64,000 nt of DNA, from the NCBI RefSeq assembly GCF_000688255.1, contig NZ_JHYS01000014.1, positions 1 through 64,000 of the forward strand, in the 5' to 3' direction. The position numbers and the translations under genes are program-made. The notes below the pieces were generated by a model. The model was not told where the DNA came from, ran no database searches, and was given only the letters and a program-made list of their open reading frames with translations. Positions 59,588-64,000 of this stretch are shown in pieces. Each line of letters begins with the position of its first letter. Within the stretch, counting starts at the first letter, position 1. The stretch comes from Simplicispira psychrophila DSM 11588 (GTDB lineage: Bacteria; Pseudomonadota; Gammaproteobacteria; Burkholderiales; Burkholderiaceae_C).

Positions 59588-61048
59588 ATGTCTTTGTCCC
59601 TTGCCTTTTTTTCTCTGCTGTTCCTGCGCCGTGCAGTCTCTGTGGGGCTTTGCGCTGTCACTGTGGCCACTGGCGCGCAGGCCGCTGCCCCTTTGCCCAT
59701 AACCGCGCTGCCGCCCCCGGTCGAGGCGGCTTTGGCCCGTGCCAAGGTGCCGCGCGAGGCCGTGTCCGTGCTGGTGCTGCCGGCCCAGGGCGGTGGCGCG
59801 CCACGTCTGGCCTGGCGGGCGCAGGAGCCGATGAACCCGGCCTCGGTGATGAAGCTGGTCACCACCTTTGCCGGCCTCGAGCTGCTCGGGCCGGCCTATG
59901 TCTGGCAGACGCCGGTGTATATCGAGGGCACGGTGCAGGGCGGCACCTTGCGCGGCAATGTCTACCTGCGCGGCCAAGGCGATCCAAAGTTGGTGCTGGA
60001 GCGCCTGTGGCTGCTGCTGCGCCGTCTGCAGGGCCGGGGCATCCAGGCCATCCACGGCGACATCGTGCTCGACCGCTCGGCCTTTATCGTCACCGGCCAC
60101 GATGCGGCGCAGTTCGATGGGGAGCCGCTGCGCCCCTACAACGCTGCGCCGGACGCGCTGCTGTTGAATTTTCAATCGGTGGTAATGGGCTGGGTGCCGG
60201 ATGTGGCTGCCGGTGTGGCGCGCGTGCAGTGGGACCCGCCGCTGGCCGGGGTGCAATTGCCGGCCAGCGTGCCCCTGGCGCCTGCGGGTACCGCCTGCGG
60301 TGATTGGCACGCTGGTTTGCGTGCCGAATTGACCGATGCGGCGCGTTTCAGCTTCGCTGGCAGCTACCCGGCCAGCTGCGGCGAGCGCCAGTGGGCGGTC
60401 GCTTACGCCGACCCCGGCGCTTATGCCGCGCGCGCCGTCGCCGGTATGTGGCGTGACATGGGCGGCACGTTGACTGGCACGGTGCGCAACGGCACCGTGC
60501 CCTCAGGATTGCAGCCGGCCTTCATTGCCAGCTCGGCGGCGCTGGCCGAGGTGGTCCGCGATATCAATAAGTACAGCAACAACGTCATGGTGCAACAGCT
60601 GTTTCTGACGCTCAGTTGGCAGCAAAGCGGAGTGGGCAGCATGGATGGCTCGCGGGCTGTGCTGCAGCAATGGTGGCGCAAGCGCTTTGGCGACGCCGAC
60701 CTGCCGGTGGTCGATAACGGCGCCGGTCTGAGCCGCGCAGCGCGCATCAGCGCCCAAGCCCTGGGGCGCATGTTGCAGGCCGCCTGGGCCGCGCCGGTGA
60801 TGCCTGAACTGATGGCCTCCCTGCCGGTGGTGGGCGTGGATGGCACCCTGCGCCGCAGCCAAAGCCGCGCCGCCGGTCGTGCCCACCTCAAGAGCGGCAG
60901 CCTGCGCGACGTGGCCGCCGTGGCCGGCTATGTGCATGGCGCCGATGGCCAGCGCTACGTGCTGGTGGCCCTGGTCAACCACGCCAACGCTCTGGCCGCG
61001 CGCCCGGCGCTGGACGCGCTGATCGACTGGACGGCGCGCCTACCCTGA
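59588..61048 (+). CDS. dacB: D-alanyl-D-alanine carboxypeptidase/endopeptidase (PBP4)
   Basis: This 486-residue protein has a signal peptide ending near GAQAAAPLP. The active-site motifs are SVMK (MNPASVMKLVTTFAGLELLG), SNN (YSNNVMVQQLFLT) and KSG (HLKSGSLRDVAAVAGYVHG), as in S13 peptidases. It trims peptidoglycan cross-links and stem peptides in the periplasm. Divergent from tsaB. Confidence 0.93.
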   Translation: MSLSLAFFSLLFLRRAVSVGLCAVTVATGAQAAAPLPITALPPPVEAALARAKVPREAVSVLVLPAQGGGAPRLAWRAQEPMNPASVMKLVTTFAGLELLGPAYVWQTPVYIEGTVQGGTLRGNVYLRGQGDPKLVLERLWLLLRRLQGRGIQAIHGDIVLDRSAFIVTGHDAAQFDGEPLRPYNAAPDALLLNFQSVVMGWVPDVAAGVARVQWDPPLAGVQLPASVPLAPAGTACGDWHAGLRAELTDAARFSFAGSYPASCGERQWAVAYADPGAYAARAVAGMWRDMGGTLTGTVRNGTVPSGLQPAFIASSAALAEVVRDINKYSNNVMVQQLFLTLSWQQSGVGSMDGSRAVLQQWWRKRFGDADLPVVDNGAGLSRAARISAQALGRMLQAAWAAPVMPELMASLPVVGVDGTLRRSQSRAAGRAHLKSGSLRDVAAVAGYVHGADGQRYVLVALVNHANALAARPALDALIDWTARLP

Positions 61049-61187
61049 ACTGATGCCATTTTCTAGCGATAGCGTGAGTTACTGTGCAAAAACAACAGTC
61101 ATGGCGTCTGTCTGTTTTATTTATCCCGGGGCAGGGCTTTCCCGCATGACGGAAAAAGTGGGCGAATTTATGATTTCCGTATAAATC

Positions 61188-61206
61188 GCACGGCCGTGCT
61201 TTTTTG
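61188..61206 (+). terminator. Terminator-like palindrome after dacB
   Basis: GCACGGCCGTGC followed by six T residues lies 140 nt after dacB and 19 nt before the GDSL lipoprotein start. The loop is only four bases (GGCC). Confidence 0.4.
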
Positions 61207-61224
61207 AACCCAACGGAGATAATC

Positions 61225-62367
61225 TTGATTCCTCATCCCCAAGCTTCCTGGACGGCACTCTTTGCCGCCTGCATGTTGGTGGCCTGTGGCGGCGGTGGTG
61301 CCGACACGACTCCTCTCACCAATATCACCGCAGTCAAAGTCGTGGGGGACAGCCTGTCTGACAGTGGCACCTTTGGCTACAAATTTTCGGTGCAGGGAGC
61401 AGTGTCCACCGGTGTGGATTCCACCCCGTTGTGGGTGGAGCGTGTAGCGACCAGCTATGGTCAGACGCTGTGCCCGCACTACGCCTCGTCCGATAAAGTG
61501 AATTTTGCTAGCCAGGCGGGTTGCACCAACTATGCCGTGGGCGGCGGGCGCATCAATAACTTCACCGCCCCCACCTCACCGGTGTCGATCACGCAGCAGC
61601 TCAAGGATGCGGGTGCTGCCGGTTATGGCGCCTCCGACTTGCTGCTGGTGGACGGTGGCTCCAACGACGCCGCTGACCTGATCGGCGCCTACCTCAAGGC
61701 GGCCAGCGATGGTGGGGTGGCCTACAAGACCGTGCTGGGCACGGTGCTGGACGCTGCGACCCTGCAGGCCTTGCTGACTTCCGGCCCGAACGGTGCTGCC
61801 CAAGCCGGTGGTGCGTACATGAAGGCGCTGGCAGTGCAGTTTGCCGCCACCCTCAAAGCCAACGCCTTGGACAAGGGCGCCACGCACGTAGCCATCCTGA
61901 ACGTACCGGACATCCTGGGAACACCGAGGTTCAAGATGGTGCTGGGCTCCCTCACGGCAGCCAAGGGCGCTACAGCCAGTGCCCAGGCTGCGGCGTTGTT
62001 TGACACCTGGGTGCAGGCTTTCAATGCCCAGCTGGCCGCCAGTTTTGCCGGTGACAACCGTGTGGTGATTGCAGATTTCAATGACTCGACCAAGGATCAG
62101 GCGCGGTTCCCGGCCCAGTACGAACTGACCAACATCACCACCCCGGTCTGCCCTGCCACCGGCCGTGGCGGTGATGGTCTGCCGACGTACACCTTCTCTA
62201 CTTGCATGGGGGCTGCGCTGTCGGCCATGCCGCCGGCCGATGCCGCCGGCAACCCCGACTGGTGGAAGCACTACGCCTATGCCGACAGCTTCCATCCCAC
62301 GCCCTATGTGCACCAGCTGATGGGGCAATTGGTTTCGCGCTCGTTGTCCCAGGCCGGCTGGCTGTAA
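61225..62367 (+). CDS. GDSL/SGNH hydrolase lipoprotein
   Basis: A TTG start (GGAG seven bases upstream) gives 380 residues. The N-terminus is a lipoprotein signal (ASWTALFAACMLVACGGGG, lipobox LVAC). Catalytic blocks are intact: GDSLSDSG, VDGGSNDAADL and ADSFHPTPYVHQ, providing Ser, Gly/Asn and Asp-His. It is probably an outer-membrane lipase or esterase. ompW follows 32 nt later. Confidence 0.85.
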   Translation: MIPHPQASWTALFAACMLVACGGGGADTTPLTNITAVKVVGDSLSDSGTFGYKFSVQGAVSTGVDSTPLWVERVATSYGQTLCPHYASSDKVNFASQAGCTNYAVGGGRINNFTAPTSPVSITQQLKDAGAAGYGASDLLLVDGGSNDAADLIGAYLKAASDGGVAYKTVLGTVLDAATLQALLTSGPNGAAQAGGAYMKALAVQFAATLKANALDKGATHVAILNVPDILGTPRFKMVLGSLTAAKGATASAQAAALFDTWVQAFNAQLAASFAGDNRVVIADFNDSTKDQARFPAQYELTNITTPVCPATGRGGDGLPTYTFSTCMGAALSAMPPADAAGNPDWWKHYAYADSFHPTPYVHQLMGQLVSRSLSQAGWL

Positions 62368-62399
62368 GCCCGCCGCTGTCCTTTTTTCCAGGAACTTTC

Positions 62400-63071
62400 A
62401 TGCACCATTTTTCCAAGCTCAGCCTGACCGCTGCGGCCCTGTTGTTGGGCGCCAGCGCCAGTGCGCAGGTGGCAGGCACCTTCAGTGTGCGCGTCGGCGC
62501 GACGCACATTGCGCCCCAGGTGACCAGCGGCAATCTGTCCACCCCCAGCTTCCCGGGCACGACGGTGGACGTGGGCTCGGCCAGCGCTCTGACGGGTGGA
62601 CTGAATTACATGCTGACCGACCACTGGGCGGTTGACCTGCCGATCGGCCTGCCGTTCAAGCACGACTTCTCTGGTGACGGTGCCATTGCCGGGGTTGGCA
62701 AGCTGGGCCAGACCAAGGTCGTGCCAGCCACGCTGTTTGCGCAGTACCGCTTTGGTGAAGCCAACGCCAAGTTCCGCCCGTATCTGGGTTTGGGTGTCAC
62801 TTACAGCAAATTCTTCAAGAACCGCTCCACCGCAGCACTGACGGCAGTGAGCGGCGGCACGCCAGCGAACCCGACCACGGCGTCGATTGACAACAAGTGG
62901 GGCATGACGCCGCAAGTGGGCTTTGTCTGGAGCATCAACGAGCGCTGGTTTGTCGATGCCGCCTATTACAAGAGCTTCTTGAAGACCACCACGCATCTTT
63001 CCAGCGGCCAGAGCATCAATATCAAATTGAACCCGAACGTGTTTGCCGTGGGGATTGGCTACCGCTTCTGA
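62400..63071 (+). CDS. ompW: OmpW-family outer membrane protein
   Basis: This 223-residue protein starts MHHFSKLSLTAAALLLGASA with a signal peptide cut after SAQ. The beta-barrel ends in GIGYRF with a terminal Phe. Family phrases include LNYMLTDHWAVDLPIGLPF and RPYLGLGVTYSKFF. The 8-strand barrel is thought to pass small hydrophobic compounds. A strong terminator follows. Confidence 0.93.
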   Translation: MHHFSKLSLTAAALLLGASASAQVAGTFSVRVGATHIAPQVTSGNLSTPSFPGTTVDVGSASALTGGLNYMLTDHWAVDLPIGLPFKHDFSGDGAIAGVGKLGQTKVVPATLFAQYRFGEANAKFRPYLGLGVTYSKFFKNRSTAALTAVSGGTPANPTTASIDNKWGMTPQVGFVWSINERWFVDAAYYKSFLKTTTHLSSGQSINIKLNPNVFAVGIGYRF

Positions 63072-63085
63072 AGTTTGCTGCTGGC

Positions 63086-63117
63086 ATAAAAAACCGACTC
63101 TTGGGTCGGTTTTTTTG
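63086..63117. terminator. Intrinsic terminator between ompW and the convergent SGNH gene
   Basis: AAACCGAC and GTCGGTTT with a short loop and A/T runs on both sides act in both directions, suited to convergent genes. Confidence 0.8.
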
Positions 63118-63134
63118 TGGGGTATGTGCAGCGC

Positions 63135-64000
63135 TTACCAGCGGGCGTGCAAACGGTCGTAGGCGTAGGTGCCAAACAGGCGCTGTGCTGCGGGCGTGAA
63201 GTACACCGTGTCGGCAAACACATATTTGGTGCTGTCGGCCCCCGGCAGCAGCGTGCTGGCCGTGCACAACGCGGAGTTGACCTGGGCGGCGCCAATGCCG
63301 ATGCCCGGGCCGGTATCGACCGAGGTGCAGACCGCCGTGGTGGCGTTGTCAAAGGCGTAGCTGCTGTGTGATGCGGTCAGCAGGTTGAAGTAATACGCTG
63401 CGTCCACATACAGCACCTTGGCACCCTGGTCGACGATGCTGACCAGCAAGGCTGCATTGAATTTGCTGCTGGCCTGGGTCAGCAGGCCGCCATCTGTCTG
63501 GCCGATGGCCGTGGCCCAGGGTGAGCGGCCCAGGTTGTAGGTGCCCGCCACCACCACGTACTTGGCGCCGGCCGCCGTGGTGCGGATGACTTGCGCACCC
63601 AGATCGCGTCCGGCCTGCTGTGCATTGAGCAGCATTTGTTCAGGCGTTTGCGTACCGGCGGTGACGGCGGCCATTTGCGCCACGATATCGGCCGCGCCGG
63701 CGCCGATCAGCACCACGTCCGTTTCTTTGAAATTGCCGGTGGCCAGGAATTTATCAATCTGCTCGGTCACCGTGGGCGTGCTGGCGTTGCCGGCTGCGTC
63801 CGGATGGGCCGTGACGCGTGCATTGCCTTGGGCGTAGCTGGTGCCGCCGGCAGATGCCGGGGTCAACGCGAGGCCATAGGTGGTGGCCAGCTGCAGTGTC
63901 CAGTTGTTCACTGAGCCGTCGTTGACGGTGTAGCGCGCGCCGCCGACTTGGCCAATATCGCTGAAGCCGTCGCCAAAAGAGATCAGGCGCTGGGGCTTGA
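63135..64000 (-). CDS. SGNH-like protein lacking catalytic residues (N-terminus outside window)
   Basis: The frame stays open to the window edge, so at least 288 residues are visible and the start lies outside. Block I reads SFGDGFSDIG: the nucleophile Ser of GDS is Gly. Block V reads FADTVYFTPAAQRLFG: the His of DxxH is Tyr. The rest keeps the fold (VVLIGAGAADIV, QAGRDLGAQVIRTTAAGAK, VVAGTYNLGRSPWA). It is probably a binding or structural protein. An intact paralog-type GDSL gene lies 0.8 kb away. Confidence 0.75.
   Translation of the reverse strand, partial: KPQRLISFGDGFSDIGQVGGARYTVNDGSVNNWTLQLATTYGLALTPASAGGTSYAQGNARVTAHPDAAGNASTPTVTEQIDKFLATGNFKETDVVLIGAGAADIVAQMAAVTAGTQTPEQMLLNAQQAGRDLGAQVIRTTAAGAKYVVVAGTYNLGRSPWATAIGQTDGGLLTQASSKFNAALLVSIVDQGAKVLYVDAAYYFNLLTASHSSYAFDNATTAVCTSVDTGPGIGIGAAQVNSALCTASTLLPGADSTKYVFADTVYFTPAAQRLFGTYAYDRLHARW

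Noticed and set aside
1-64000. CRISPR arrays, tRNA and rRNA genes
   Set aside because: Looked for repeat-spacer patterns and tRNA-like cloverleaf ends, including at the prophage border, and found none that could be supported by eye.

Overview
The window reads as a stretch of a Burkholderiales chromosome, most likely Comamonadaceae (genus not resolvable by eye). The evidence is the high GC content, the recA-recX, sucC-sucD, tsaB-rimI and 2CSK_N-type sensor kinase genes, and a dispersed intergenic repeat of the AGCGCTT...AAGCGCT type. Bases 1 to about 29,400 are a Mu-like transposable prophage with a siphovirus-type tail (B3/D3112-like gene content). Its far end lies outside the window to the left. 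No tRNA, rRNA or CRISPR array was seen.

Prophage layout. A control region at about 20.2 kb separates a leftward early operon from a rightward XRE repressor. Going left: two paralogous small HTH proteins, a Rha-type regulator, small regulators, a DDE transposase (MuA-like), an AAA ATPase (MuB-like), a cassette of four uncharacterised early genes, a DUF3164 protein, GemA and a Mor-type late activator. The leftward late genes follow: protease with nested scaffold, decoration protein, gpT-like major capsid, gp36-like and gp37-like connector proteins, a fibre-like cassette including a seven-repeat propeller-like protein, tail tube and a tape measure cut by the window edge. Going right from the repressor: a full lysis set (holin, transglycosylase, i-spanin with embedded o-spanin), Mu gp25/26/27-like proteins, TerL, portal, a gpF-like protein with a C-terminal nuclease-like (PBECR-type) domain, and a gpG-like protein. 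Compared with Mu, the lysis-to-G block has been moved and inverted. A 12-bp element (TAAAACGCTTTA) occurs once upstream of each divergent late operon in the same orientation relative to transcription. The right prophage end carries two 19-bp direct repeats 30 bp apart, just before a NUDIX gene.

Host part. From 29.4 to 34.6 kb there is a nitric-oxide/oxygen locus: norR, three GGT-N7-ACC NorR boxes, a sigma-54 promoter and a hemerythrin, then a chemoreceptor followed by a bacteriohemerythrin. Next come a tyrosine phosphatase, a UvrD-like helicase overlapping topB (with a fused SWIB domain), a SET-domain methyltransferase, birA, a SPOR-type protein, a TctDE-like two-component pair, a MarR regulator, recA (SOS box upstream) and recX, a tsdBA thiosulfate dehydrogenase pair, argC, and sucCD.

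Further right is a CHASE2 / PP2C / FHA operon that lacks its kinase, then corA preceded by a possible structured leader RNA with a pseudoknot, a degenerate UDG-fold gene, rimI, tsaB, dacB, a GDSL lipoprotein, ompW, and a second GDSL-like protein that has lost its catalytic residues and is cut by the window edge.
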